A stretch of DNA of 64,000 bases from Bacteroides acidifaciens (GCF_903181435.1 NZ_CAEUHO010000004.1:868001-932000); one strand, 5' to 3'. Shown: positions 1 through 8,977, counted from the stretch's first letter. Numbers and translations: made by a program. Notes: generated by a model not told the origin, from the letters alone.

Positions 1-963
1 GTCGATGCTTTCTATGAATATCGGTTCGATATTATTACGGATATGAATAGTGACGGTATCATGGGATATCCGGACATTGTAGGTAAGGATGCGGCTTTAC
101 AGAATTTGGGTGAGGTCAGCAACCGTGGTGTGGACATCGAATTGAGCTGGAACGACAAGATAGGAAAGAATTTCCGTTATTATATTCGTCCGAATCTGAC
201 CTTCTCCCGCAACCGCCTGGAATATAAGGCGGAAGTAGCCCGTAAGAACTCCTGGCGTAAAGAAACGGGTAAGCGCCTGTATGAGAACTTTGTCTATGTA
301 TTCGACCACTTTGTGGCCGATCAGGAAGAGGCCGACCGCTTGAATAAAATCGGTTATCAGCCATGGGGGCAGTTAATTCCGGGAGATGTCGTTTACAAGG
401 ATTTGGATCGCAATGGGGTGATTGACGATGAAGACCGTACGGCTATGGGAAATCCGCGTAGCCCGGAGCTTATGTTCGGTATTCCTTTCGGATTCCAGTA
501 TAAGAATTTCGACTTTAGTGTATTGTTGCAGGGAGCCACCAAAACATCTATCCTGTTGAATGGGGCTGCTGTATTTGACTTCCCGCAGTTCGAGCAAGAT
601 AAGATCGGGCGTGTGAAGAAGATGCATCTCGACCGTTGGACACCGGAAACGGCTGCTACGGCAAAATATCCGGCTTTGCACTACGGAACGCATGATAACA
701 ATAAGAATGGAAACAGCAGCCTGTTCTTGTATGACGCTTCCTACCTTCGTCTGAAGAATGTGGAAATCGGTTATAATGTATCGCCTAACTGGTTGCGTAA
801 GTTCCATGTACAGCAGGCACGTATCTATGTGCAGGGCTTGAATCTGTTGACTTTTGATAAACTGGGTGATGTAGACATCGACCCGGAAACGAAGTCCGGT
901 GACGGTGCTTCCTGGTATCCGATTCAAAAGGTATTCAACTTCGGTATTGATATTACATTCTAA
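1..963 (+). CDS. SusC/RagA-type TonB-dependent outer membrane transporter, C-terminal part (partial at window edge)
   Basis: The reading frame is open from base 1, so about 320 C-terminal residues of a roughly 1000-residue protein are visible. The sequence is the late beta-barrel of a SusC family porin: alternating aromatic strands, a calcium-loop-like DLDRNGVIDDEDR segment near residue 140, and the family ending NFGIDITF with a terminal aromatic residue that serves as the outer membrane assembly signal. SusC proteins import oligosaccharides across the outer membrane using TonB energy, with a SusD lipoprotein as lid. The SusD gene follows after 15 bp, so this is the 3' half of a PUL transporter pair. 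The substrate cannot be read from this part. The neighbouring sulfatase and fucosidase remnants hint at a sulfated or fucosylated glycan, but they are on the other strand. Confidence 0.95.
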   Translation, partial: VDAFYEYRFDIITDMNSDGIMGYPDIVGKDAALQNLGEVSNRGVDIELSWNDKIGKNFRYYIRPNLTFSRNRLEYKAEVARKNSWRKETGKRLYENFVYVFDHFVADQEEADRLNKIGYQPWGQLIPGDVVYKDLDRNGVIDDEDRTAMGNPRSPELMFGIPFGFQYKNFDFSVLLQGATKTSILLNGAAVFDFPQFEQDKIGRVKKMHLDRWTPETAATAKYPALHYGTHDNNKNGNSSLFLYDASYLRLKNVEIGYNVSPNWLRKFHVQQARIYVQGLNLLTFDKLGDVDIDPETKSGDGASWYPIQKVFNFGIDITF

Positions 964-978
964 AAACAGTATAGAAAC

Positions 979-2907
979 ATGAAACAGTTATATAGATTTT
1001 CAGCAATCGCTTTATCGCTTCTAACGTTGTCTTTCGCTTCGTGCAATGATTACCTCGACCGGGATGATGATGACAACATTACGGAAGCGGATGTGTTTGC
1101 CCGTTATGAGAAAGTAAACGGACTGGTATCGGATGTGTATGCCAAGGCGAAGAAAGCCGACCGTCCGCTGGTGTTTTTCGAACACTTCAGTAACAGTGCC
1201 ATTACGGACGAATGTGAAGGTACTAACGTAGAAGGGAATATTACGAATAACTTCAATAACGGTGCCTGGAACCCGAACTCCTTGCCGGGTAGCTGCGGTC
1301 AGTACTGGGAAAGTTTGTATGAAGGAATCCGTAAGGCGAACTTGATTATAGAAAATGTGGCGAAGTATAATACGCCCGATAATCCTCAACAGGACGGTGA
1401 CTTGCGTAACCGTATCGGGGAAATGTATTTCATGCGCGGTTATTTCCATATGTTGCTGTTGCGTATGTACGGAGAAGCTCCGTATATTGACTATGTAGTT
1501 CATGCCGGAGATAATATGGATTTCAAGAAGGAGTCTGTTCATACGATGGTGGAAAAAATTGTTGCGGACGCACAGACTGCGTATGGTATGGTGCCCAATA
1601 AATACGTGAAGACCTCTGAAAACTTCGGGCGTGTGGATAAGGGTGCTTGCCTGGGACTGATTTCCTTTGTCCGCTGGATAGTGGCGACTCCGCTGTGGAA
1701 TGGAGCTTCCCAATATGGATACAACTTGCGTCGTGTGTTCGAGAATGAATATACGTATGACATCAACCGGTGGAGAAGGGCGAAGGAAGCGGCTAAGGCT
1801 GTACTGGATTTTGAAGTTGGTGGTACAAAGCGTTATTCTCTTTATATGAAACATGACGCAAATGATTTCAAAGACCCGGCGGACGGCAACTTGAATGATA
1901 GCCGTGTGTATGCCCGCCTGTGGGATATGTTCTATGATATGGATGCGTTTGCCAACGAGTATGTGTTCTTTATGACGAAGAGCAAGGACCAGGCCTGGCA
2001 GGGAGATATTTATCCGCCCAGCCGAGAGGGAAGTTCCCGTCAGCAGCCTGTACAGGAACAGGTGGACGAGTATGAATATATCGTAGGTGATTACGGTTAT
2101 CCTGTATATTCGGCGGAAGCGCGCAAAGGCGGTTATGATGATGCGAATCCGTATGTGAAGGGAACTCGTGACCCACGTTTCTATCGGGATATTATCTATC
2201 ACGGTGCTCCTTACCGCAACAATAAGAATGAATCGAAAACACTGAATACTGCCAGTGGTTCTGATAAGATAGGAGCAACTAATGCGACGACTACCGGATA
2301 TTACTTGCGCAAATTCCAGCAGGAGTCCTGGAACAAATCCGGTAACTTCAGTATCAATGCGCCTGCTATCTGGCGCCTGCCTGAATTTATCTATATCTAT
2401 GCGGAGGCTTGCAATGAGCTGGGAGAGGATTTGGATGAGGCTTATAAATTGGTAAATACCGTCCGCGAACGTTCGTTCATGAAACCGATGCCACCGGAAG
2501 TTAAGTCCAATCAGCAGTTGATGCGTGAATATATTCAGCGTGAACGTCGTGTGGAGCTCTTCTATGAAGGCAAACGTCCCTGGACTTGCCGTTTGTATCT
2601 GGAACCGACGAGCAAAGAAGAATTGGCTAAAGAGAGTCTTTGGAAATCCAGCGGCAGCGACAACTCAAAACGTACGCAGAAATACTGGGCGGCAAACAAC
2701 GGAGCGTTGCCCCGTTGCCAAAGGATGATTAACGGAATGCGTCCGGTGCAGGATGAGAATGGTGCTATTACTGTAGACGGTGTAAAATATAGAATGGAAC
2801 GTTTCTGTGTGGAAGAACGTACGTTCTCCATCCAGCATTATCTGTTCCCGATTCGGCAGAGCGAATTGCAGAAGACACCGTCTATTGAGCAGAATCCGGG
2901 ATGGTAA
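979..2907 (+). CDS. SusD/RagB family glycan-binding outer membrane lipoprotein
   Basis: This is a 642-residue lipoprotein with a signal peptide ending SFASC (lipidated Cys22) and an acidic stretch after it (DRDDDDN), the usual surface-export signal of Bacteroidetes lipoproteins. The TPR-rich SusD fold shows in the N-terminal region (MRGYFHMLLLRMYGEAPY near residue 155), and the C-terminal family block is present (EFIYIYAEACNELG, then VNTVRERS, then RRVELFYEGKR, ending FPIRQSELQKTPSIEQNPGW). It forms the lid on the SusC barrel encoded just upstream and captures a glycan at the cell surface. It is longer than the approximately 550 residues of starch SusD, as is common in PULs for complex glycans. 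The specificity is not inferable. Confidence 0.96.
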   Translation: MKQLYRFSAIALSLLTLSFASCNDYLDRDDDDNITEADVFARYEKVNGLVSDVYAKAKKADRPLVFFEHFSNSAITDECEGTNVEGNITNNFNNGAWNPNSLPGSCGQYWESLYEGIRKANLIIENVAKYNTPDNPQQDGDLRNRIGEMYFMRGYFHMLLLRMYGEAPYIDYVVHAGDNMDFKKESVHTMVEKIVADAQTAYGMVPNKYVKTSENFGRVDKGACLGLISFVRWIVATPLWNGASQYGYNLRRVFENEYTYDINRWRRAKEAAKAVLDFEVGGTKRYSLYMKHDANDFKDPADGNLNDSRVYARLWDMFYDMDAFANEYVFFMTKSKDQAWQGDIYPPSREGSSRQQPVQEQVDEYEYIVGDYGYPVYSAEARKGGYDDANPYVKGTRDPRFYRDIIYHGAPYRNNKNESKTLNTASGSDKIGATNATTTGYYLRKFQQESWNKSGNFSINAPAIWRLPEFIYIYAEACNELGEDLDEAYKLVNTVRERSFMKPMPPEVKSNQQLMREYIQRERRVELFYEGKRPWTCRLYLEPTSKEELAKESLWKSSGSDNSKRTQKYWAANNGALPRCQRMINGMRPVQDENGAITVDGVKYRMERFCVEERTFSIQHYLFPIRQSELQKTPSIEQNPGW

Positions 2908-2943
2908 ACCGATAGGAATGTATAACTTTAAAAAGAAAATCAG

Positions 2944-4497
2944 ATGAAACGAATCTATACATATATGTGTCTGTTGCTTTTATCGGTATTGTCGTTTGCC
3001 GTTGCCGGTTGTGACGATGATGACGATGACGATATTGCCAAGGACCTGATAGAATTGATAGTGAATAAACCGGTGATACGTATCGGGCAGAATGAAGAGA
3101 CCAAAGTGAATATAGTGGTTGGAAACGGAAATTACTCAGTGAGGAGTTTCAATACTGCTATCGCAACGGCTACGGTTTCCGGTGAGGTGGTTACGGTGAG
3201 AAGCGGCTCGCAGAATGGAGCCACTACGGTGGAAGTGATGGATGGTGAAGGAGTGATTGCCAATATTTCGGTCAATGTAGGGGTCTTTGAACTGGAAGTG
3301 AATGAATCTCAAGTTACGTTGGAAGTGGGGGACGAAAAACAGTTGATTGTCAGCATGGGAAACTTCTCCAGTAATGATGAATTGTCTTATACGGTGGGTG
3401 ATGAAACGATTGTCGGCATGGTCAATACTGATGTGTTCCGTCCTTTCTATACATTGACGGGGTTGAAGAGCGGACATACCACGGTGACTTTCACCGACCA
3501 TAAGGGAAAGCAGGCTACGATTCAAGTAACAGTGAATCCTATCTCTATTGATGTATCCAACCTGACTCCGAGAGTCGGTGTGAACAACAAGGTGATGATT
3601 ACTGTAGAAAAAGGAAACGGAGGTTATAGTCTTACAGCGGAAGATGATGAGATAGTCGGTGTTCAGCAGGTGGATGATACCCGTTTCAATCTGATTGGTA
3701 AGAAGGCAGGTGTCACCACAGTGGTTGTCAAAGACCAGGCAGACCAGGAATTATCTTTGACTGTAACAGTGGTACTGGCAGATAGAGTGGCGAACTTGGG
3801 TAGCAGCAATTATTTCCATGTACCGTTTACGTATAATGGGGTGGCGGACGAATCGCTGAAGAGTGTGAGCACAATCACGTTTGAGGCTCGTTTCAATATT
3901 GAGTCGTTGAATGGAAGCGGTGATGCGCGGATTAATACGGTGATGGGAATCGAGAAAAACTTCTTATTGCGTGTGGATGTTCATAAGGACGATAGTGATA
4001 CGGAATCACGTTATCTTCAGTTGGCAGCAGACGATAAAGGTAAAATCCGATATGAAGGCTCCACTAAGATAGAGACTAATAAGTGGTATGATGTTGCCGT
4101 GGTTCTGGATGATAGCAAGAGTGGCAGTGACCGGATTGCCTTGTATGTGAATGGTGTGAAGGAAACGCTCCAATATACAAGTGGCACACCGGATGATTTG
4201 AAGAATATTAACCTGACTTCCAACTTCTACATCGGTCAGTCTGACAGCAAACGCCGCTTGAATGGTGCTATCAGTTACGCCCGTATCTGGACGAAAGCAT
4301 TGACGGAACAGCAGATTGCAGACCAAAGTGGCAAGATACTGAATGAGGAAGCGGAAGGAATGATTGCCAACTGGTTGTTCAATAATGGAAACGGAAATAT
4401 TAAAACATTTGTTTCTTTAGCGGACAAGAGCTTTGAAGCTGAAGCGGCAAGTGTGGTTTCTACGTGGAAAGCAGACCCGATATTGACAGTGGAATAA
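2944..4497 (+). CDS. Surface lipoprotein with Ig-like repeats and a C-terminal LamG/concanavalin-like domain
   Basis: This 517-residue protein starts with a lipoprotein signal peptide (AVAGC, Cys23) followed directly by seven aspartates, a strong surface-export signal. Residues 35 to about 280 contain three bacterial-Ig-like repeats, each ending in a GxTTVxVxD type strand (for example TTVEVMDGEG, HTTVTFTDHKG and VTTVVVKDQAD). Residues 285-500 look like a LamG-type jelly-roll lectin fold (ITFEARFNIE, KWYDVAVVLD, YIGQSDSKRRLNGAISYARIW). It is the third gene of the susC-susD operon (36 bp after susD) and ends just before a strong terminator. That is the usual place for a PUL surface glycan-binding protein. 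A function in binding the PUL substrate is inferred from position and domains only. Confidence 0.85.
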   Translation: MKRIYTYMCLLLLSVLSFAVAGCDDDDDDDIAKDLIELIVNKPVIRIGQNEETKVNIVVGNGNYSVRSFNTAIATATVSGEVVTVRSGSQNGATTVEVMDGEGVIANISVNVGVFELEVNESQVTLEVGDEKQLIVSMGNFSSNDELSYTVGDETIVGMVNTDVFRPFYTLTGLKSGHTTVTFTDHKGKQATIQVTVNPISIDVSNLTPRVGVNNKVMITVEKGNGGYSLTAEDDEIVGVQQVDDTRFNLIGKKAGVTTVVVKDQADQELSLTVTVVLADRVANLGSSNYFHVPFTYNGVADESLKSVSTITFEARFNIESLNGSGDARINTVMGIEKNFLLRVDVHKDDSDTESRYLQLAADDKGKIRYEGSTKIETNKWYDVAVVLDDSKSGSDRIALYVNGVKETLQYTSGTPDDLKNINLTSNFYIGQSDSKRRLNGAISYARIWTKALTEQQIADQSGKILNEEAEGMIANWLFNNGNGNIKTFVSLADKSFEAEAASVVSTWKADPILTVE

Positions 4498-4514
4498 GAA
4501 ACGAATAGAAAGAA

Positions 4515-4561
4515 CAAAAAAGCCATCCCCGGAATAGACGAAGTAGGGATGGCTTTTTTTG
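4515..4561 (+). terminator. Rho-independent terminator of the first PUL operon
   Basis: A 9-bp perfect stem (AGCCATCCC at 4521-4529 with GGGATGGCT at 4546-4554) is followed by a run of eight T. It lies 17 bp after the stop of the LamG lipoprotein and closes the susC-susD-lipoprotein operon. The A-run on its 5' side could let it also stop transcripts from the opposite strand. Confidence 0.92.
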
Positions 4562-4613
4562 TAGTGTGCTTACTATTATTCGGCAGACTATGTCCTGCTT
4601 GTTGTTGGCAAGG

Positions 4614-4880
4614 TTATTCCTTGACAGGCTCAGCCGGTTTGTCTTTGGATGCAGTGTCTTTCACTACTGTATCATTGACAAAAGCGGTTGGTGCACTCAG
4701 TTCCGTTTTCACAGGCTCGTCTTTGGTTACAGTATCTTTCACTACTGTATCATTAACGATAAGTGAGGCATTAACTCCTGCCTGGGCTGTCACAGCTTCT
4801 GCGGAGTTCTGAGCCTTTACAAGGAATGAACCACCACAAACAAACATAAACATTGCTACTACTAATACTAATTTTTTCAT
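4614..4880 (-). CDS. Small exported protein with VNDTVVKDT repeats
   Basis: An 88-residue protein with a clear Sec signal peptide (MKKLVLVVAMFMFVCGG... to VKAQ). The mature part is about 65 residues, low-complexity, and rich in Val, Thr, Asp, Lys and Pro. The motif VNDTVVKDT occurs twice (near residues 42 and 68), each followed by a related xKDEPVK / xKDKPAEPVK segment, so the mature protein is essentially two copies of a 25-residue unit. There are no cysteines after the signal peptide. I do not recognise a characterised family. An ORF of similar length on the opposite strand is judged a shadow, because only this frame has a signal peptide and sensible composition. Confidence 0.72.
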   Translation of the reverse strand: MKKLVLVVAMFMFVCGGSFLVKAQNSAEAVTAQAGVNASLIVNDTVVKDTVTKDEPVKTELSAPTAFVNDTVVKDTASKDKPAEPVKE

Positions 4881-5087
4881 AATCTTTTGCTTTAATGATA
4901 ATTAGAAATATGTTTTCAATTCTCTACTTTTGTGTTAAGGAATTGGTTATTACTATTACATTGACTTTTAATATAGCTCAAAGTGTGTGCCAAAGAAAAA
5001 ATATTCATGTAAGTTGTTGATATATAATGTTGTAATGGTCGTTTTGGATAGGGCAGATGTGTAGAAAGCAATGGGGAATATGTGGAA

Positions 5088-5132
5088 AGTGTGGCGGGGA
5101 GTGTGGAATAAATCCACACTCCCCGCCACACT
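5088..5132. repeat. Perfect 20-bp inverted repeat (hairpin) downstream of the sulfatase
   Basis: The arms at 5088-5107 and 5113-5132 are perfect complements (AGTGTGGCGGGGAGTGTGGA on the left arm) around a 5-base loop. The hairpin is 32 bp beyond the sulfatase stop on the minus strand. No T-run follows on either strand, so it is not a textbook terminator. It may still act as an mRNA 3' end stabiliser or a Rho-assisted stop. The rest of the 283-bp gap (4881-5163) shows no coding sequence. Confidence 0.7.
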
Positions 5133-5163
5133 TTATGTTTTAAACACTCCTTTGCTGAATGAA

Positions 5164-6720
5164 CTAATTGATTTCATCCGGCCACGGACATGGCTTGCCG
5201 GTTGCTTTGACAGTTGGACGCTGTGCGTCTACTTTTCTCAGGTAGCTACCTAATTCTTTAGATAGTTTTTTCACAATGTCCGGATGCTGTGTGCTGAGGT
5301 CATTACTCTCACCTATATCATTCGGGATATTGAATAATTCTTTTTTCCCGCTGCCATAATAATAAATCAATTTCCAGTCTCCGTTACGGACTGCACAGTT
5401 GAAGTTAATACCCGGTCCGTCATTTCCCCAGTTGTTGGGCATGTTCCAGAAAAGGCTGCGTCCTTTGGATGGATTACCTGTCTGTTTCAGTAAAGGCAGA
5501 AAACTGATTCCGTCTATCGGCTGGACTGTTCTATATTTCTTAATTCCTGCCATTTCGAGGATACTTGGGTAGAAGTCCTCAATCAGCAGATAGTCATCGC
5601 ATTTACTGCCCGGAGCTACCACTCCCGGCCAACTGACAATCATCGGCTCGCGGATACCACCTTCGTAAGTCGAGCCTTTCCCGCTGTTTAAGGGATAGTT
5701 TTGTGTATGCAACTTTCCGTCACGCCATCCGGATTCCGAAGCAAGTCCACCGTTATCGCTCATAAAGATGATGATAGTATTGTCGGCTTCTCCATTCTTC
5801 TCCAACCAGTCCATCAGGTCGCCTAAGCTCTTATCCATTCCTTCAATAAGGGTGGCATAAGCGGCTTCGTGGTCGGTCATACCTTTTTTCTTGTATTTAT
5901 CGTAGAAGCGCATGTCTTTGTTCAGAGGGATATGGATAGCATATTGAGCCATATACAAATAGAAAGGCTGATTGTATTTCTTGGCTTTGTCCAATGCTTT
6001 GATAGCTTCCAGCGTTAATGCTTCGGTAACGAACGTTTCCGTACCCCAGTATTTCTCAAGTCCCGGAACAGCCATGAGTGAAACCGGTTTTCCGTCTTTG
6101 GTATGTCCGTAATTCTCTTCTCCGAGATAGCTGGCAAGTCCGCCGGCAGCATGTCCGGCTATGTTTACCTCGAATCCTCAATGGTGTGGGTCTTCTCCCG
6201 GAGTGTCAATAGAACCGAAATGGGCTTTTCCGCAATGGATGGTATGATAACCGCTGTCCTTTAGGATTTGTACGAAAGAAGTTCCTACAAAGGTATTGTT
6301 AGTGCCGGGCACTTGGCTGACACCGTTATAATTCCAGTCGGGAACAGCCAGCAGGTTGTCCTTGCGGTCTGTCATCGTGTTCTTTTGCAGTGTCCAGTTG
6401 GTTACACGGTGGCGGGCTGCATTCGTTCCGGTGATGAGGCTGCATCGGGTGGGGGAACTGATACTGCTGGCATACGCTTGGGTGAACATCATTCCCTGGC
6501 GAGCCAACCGTTCCATGTTCGGAGTCTCGTACAGTTCGTTGTAATGCGTCTTTTGTGTCCAAAAAGGAAGTGACGTGTCCTGCCATCCCATGTCATCCAC
6601 CATAAAGAGAATGATATTCGGGCGTTTGTCCGTACGTTCTGTTTGTACGTTGCTTTGTGCTTGCAGGGTGGTTGCTGCAAAGGGTACGAGTGCGAGGGGA
6701 AATAGTGTCTTTTTATTCAT
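5164..6720 (-). pseudogene. S1-family sulfatase interrupted by a single in-frame TGA
   Basis: Reading down from the ATG at 6720 gives a secreted type I sulfatase: signal peptide, N-terminal metal-ligand motif FMVDDMGW (Asp42, Asp43), and the maturation motif SSPTR (Ser88) that a radical anSME enzyme would convert to formylglycine. After codon 180 there is a TGA (6178-6180). Beyond it the same frame continues without any shift as GFEVNIAGHAAGGLASYLGE and runs to the stop at 5164, including the metal-site block MSDNGGLASESG and family C-terminal sequence. The whole frame is 518 codons, normal for the family. TGG (Trp) to TGA is the simplest explanation. The N-terminal product (180 residues) would lack half the active site. 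It sits downstream of the fucosidase remnant on the same strand. Readthrough or a sequencing error would be alternatives. Confidence 0.9.
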
Positions 6721-6744
6721 GGGGGAAAGTTTGGTGTTATTTCT

Positions 6745-7080
6745 TTATTTTAATAATGCCGGGCTTTTCTGACTATTTTTTACTCTATGGAATATGCACT
6801 GAAATTGATAATATCCGGTAGCTTTAGCAGATTCTATCCATTGGTCGGTGTTTAATTCTGTCGGGTTGAAAATATTATAATCTTCAATGGGGTTGATACG
6901 GTTGTTACCTTGTCCGTAACGGATGCCGTCGAATACATGCAAATCGTAATGAAATACAGCCCCCATCTCTGCTTCGTGCCATTTCAATTGATGATGTTTT
7001 GGGACAGGGATGCCCTGTTCTTGTGCGACTCCGTAGATAGAGCAACAGATAAAAATAAGAATAAAGTAGCTTCTTCTCAT
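6745..7080 (-). pseudogene. Remnant of a GH29 alpha-L-fucosidase (N-terminus plus tail, catalytic core deleted)
   Basis: The 111-codon frame starts with a signal peptide (ending CCSIYGVAQ) and the characteristic start of a GH29-type fucosidase (LKWHEAEMGAVFHYDLHVFD, then WIESAKATGYY). The similarity stops at about residue 93, before the catalytic barrel, where a protein of 450 or more residues should continue. In the neighbouring frame the last codons before 6780 read INFSAYSIE then stop, which looks like the end of a C-terminal beta-sandwich domain. I infer one internal deletion that joined the N-terminus to the last ten or so codons out of frame. It lies 24 bp upstream of the interrupted sulfatase, so both members of a probable fucose/sulfate operon are damaged. 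Confidence 0.82.
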
Positions 7081-7115
7081 TGTATTGATTTAATTAAGGG
7101 TATTACATCAGATTG

Positions 7116-7133
7116 CAAATGTACGCAAATATA
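7116..7133 (-). promoter_or_regulatory. Two overlapping candidate -7 boxes for the fucosidase-sulfatase unit
   Basis: On the minus strand TATATTTG (7126-7133) and TACATTTG (7116-7123) both match the Bacteroides -7 consensus TAnnTTTG, 10 bp apart, 36-53 bp upstream of the fucosidase remnant start at 7080. Confidence 0.55.
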
Positions 7134-7229
7134 GTCTTTTTGAATATATAATTTCTTTCATTTAATAGGTGTGTTTCATTCAAAACCATATAAAAAGCAA
7201 CTACTCCAAGGTACTCAGTGAGGGCGAGT

Positions 7230-8522
7230 TTATTCTCGTGAGTTTATTTTCCCCGGTGTCCCGCCAGTAGAATCTTTGGAAGAATTCCAGTTCTTTCTGG
7301 TTGAAGAAGGTAATTCCGGTGAAAGCTTTTCGAGGGAGATGCCTTGATGTCTTTTATTGCTAGAGCTATGCATGGATTCAAAATAGCTGCACTTGTCGAT
7401 AAGCCGTGACTTTTCTTCATTAGTCATTATTGCCAGATAGCTGTCTTCATTAGTCAACTTGGGGAAGTTGGATATTTCTATGATGGTCTCTTTACTAACT
7501 TTATGCTTCCTGATGAGCGTAGCGGCAGATTTAGTAAGACATATATAGCCATAAGGGGGAATACTTATTTCCTGAATGCCGTCCGGCTGCTGCAGGATAA
7601 CTGTCGTCTTGGTCTCTGTAGAATTAGAACCTGTATCGACATATCTTATGAGTTTTAATGATGGAACAGCGACGGTGGAACCGGACGGGTTATAGAGTTC
7701 TATGTACTCTGCACCGTCTGTTGCATTATCATACATCACTTCATTGAATGATAGCATGTTTCTGACTTCTTCCGGATAATCGGGCAGAACCGGGTCTGCG
7801 GGAGTTTCAGGCTTATCCGGTGTGTCGTCGGGGTTGGGAGTAGTTTCTATATTATTCGTTAGCTGTACATGATGGAATATGAATCCTTTGCTGCGAGTTT
7901 TTGTATAAACGCAATATATGCCTGAACAGACAGAGTTTTGTATGCTGGTGTCTTTTACCTGCTTCTCTTTAGTGTACTCGCTCTCCGATTCCAATCGTGT
8001 CCAAAAAGTCCAGTAACCGTTGTTGTCACATTCTACTTTTATGTATAGTTTCGGTGAATTATTTCCTTTCATTAGTTCTCTTCCCGAAGCTAATAGTTTC
8101 CGTTGCTCACCGTTCTGACGGTAAAGTGCTACATTATCTTTTGCTCCACCTATTTGTACATAATAACCGTTTAAATTGCCGGACAGTATATTGGAAGAGG
8201 ATGCTAAATAAAACCGTGCGTAATTATTAGCAGATGGATTGAAGGTGAGATGAACTCCAAATTCCCAACGGGTATTTCTTACGGTAGTGGACGGGATTGT
8301 AATAAATGCTGTTCCACCGTCTTCCTGTGGAGCGTCCAAGCGCACTCCTTCTTTTGCATTGATAGTGAATTTATCCGTTTCTCCTTCCCAAGGGAGTTCG
8401 GCGGTGGCATTATCTTCCTCTTCTAGATAGGTTTCCTTTTCTTCGTCATCGGCAGGGAGTGAACAACTATAAATTAGAGTCATGAAAAGACTTAAGAGGA
8501 GAAGCGCTTTGTAAATTCTCAT
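7230..8522 (-). CDS. Lipoprotein with a C-terminal lamin-tail (LTD) domain
   Basis: A 430-residue lipoprotein (lipobox LIYSC, Cys20, then an acidic DDEEKETYLEEEDN stretch). Residues 45-220 are a beta-rich region with strands such as WEFGVHLTFNPSANNYARFY, probably a jelly-roll. A Pro/Asp linker follows (NPDDTPDKPETPADPVLPD). Residues 258 to about 425 match the lamin-tail domain: FNEVMYDNATDGAEYIELYN, IPPYGYICLT, then GISLEKLSPE and the ending GGTPGKINS. In bacteria this domain occurs in secreted or surface proteins, often with nucleases or metallophosphoesterases, but here no catalytic domain is visible. Its promoter is at 8618-8625. The gene is transcribed separately from the fucosidase remnant, 149 bp away. 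The function is unknown; surface binding is a guess. Confidence 0.85.
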   Translation of the reverse strand: MRIYKALLLLSLFMTLIYSCSLPADDEEKETYLEEEDNATAELPWEGETDKFTINAKEGVRLDAPQEDGGTAFITIPSTTVRNTRWEFGVHLTFNPSANNYARFYLASSSNILSGNLNGYYVQIGGAKDNVALYRQNGEQRKLLASGRELMKGNNSPKLYIKVECDNNGYWTFWTRLESESEYTKEKQVKDTSIQNSVCSGIYCVYTKTRSKGFIFHHVQLTNNIETTPNPDDTPDKPETPADPVLPDYPEEVRNMLSFNEVMYDNATDGAEYIELYNPSGSTVAVPSLKLIRYVDTGSNSTETKTTVILQQPDGIQEISIPPYGYICLTKSAATLIRKHKVSKETIIEISNFPKLTNEDSYLAIMTNEEKSRLIDKCSYFESMHSSSNKRHQGISLEKLSPELPSSTRKNWNSSKDSTGGTPGKINSRE

Positions 8523-8617
8523 ACGGTTAGATTCTTAGATTATTATCAGCATCTTTCACCGTATTTGTTTGTGTATAACGCAGAGGCAATTGCGGCTTGA
8601 AGTACTTTCTATGGTTG

Positions 8618-8625
8618 CAAAGGTA
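8618..8625 (-). promoter_or_regulatory. Promoter -7 box of the LTD lipoprotein gene
   Basis: TACCTTTG on the minus strand matches TAnnTTTG and would start transcription about 90 bp before the ATG at 8522. No clear -33 box is visible. Confidence 0.55.
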
Positions 8626-8750
8626 TGTATTTCTGTTGAATAACTGAAAAATATTCCTTTTTGTTTTGGGCAAATAGCAAAAAAGAGTGCGCCAAAGATT
8701 AGATTACCGACCTTTGATACCCCCGCTTTCTTATATACTATATCAAAATA

Positions 8751-8867
8751 TTATTCGAAGCGCGGCATCACGTATTTATCCGTATAGGAAGTAAAAGTAA
8801 TTCCCGGCATAGAATGAACATTCGACTTATTTTCTAATGCTTTAATCAGTGAATAATCATTGGCATT
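8751..8867 (-). pseudogene. Orphan C-terminal coding scrap (38 codons)
   Basis: A minus-strand frame open for 38 codons ends in TAA at 8751-8753 and reads like real protein (NANDYSLIKALENKSNVHSM, then PGITFTSYTDKYVMPRFE). It has no start codon and begins abruptly beside the asd terminator, being preceded by an in-frame stop. It looks like the tail of a gene whose front has been deleted. I do not recognise the family. The remainder of the 8523-8977 gap holds only a promoter box and the asd terminator. Confidence 0.4.
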
Positions 8868-8869
8868 CT

Positions 8870-8923
8870 AAAAAAAAAGAAAACCGGCTTGCATTGCGAA
8901 TACTATCGCGTTGCAAGCCGGTT
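8870..8923 (-). terminator. Rho-independent terminator of asd
   Basis: A 12-bp stem (AACCGGCTTGCA at 8882-8893 with TGCAAGCCGGTT at 8912-8923) is followed on the minus strand by an almost unbroken run of T (8870-8880), 55 bp after the asd stop. Confidence 0.9.
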
Positions 8924-8977
8924 CATTAACTAGGCTTATCTTTGTACATGTCCGGATTTTATCTCCGCACTAATCTA

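Noticed and set aside
4549-4812. Plus-strand ORF opposite the small repeat protein
   Set aside because: It overlaps the preceding terminator and lacks protein-like composition; the minus-strand frame has a signal peptide.
4925-4932. Plus-strand TACTTTTG resembling a -7 box
   Set aside because: No plausible plus-strand gene follows before the convergent hairpin and sulfatase; probably chance in A/T-rich DNA.
5088-5132. Fifth array candidate at the 20-bp hairpin
   Set aside because: Its GTGTGG words are 12 bp apart and no 22-bp period exists.
6178-6180. TGA as a selenocysteine codon in the sulfatase
   Set aside because: The position is not catalytic and sulfatases use formylglycine from Ser or Cys; no SECIS-like hairpin was evident directly downstream.
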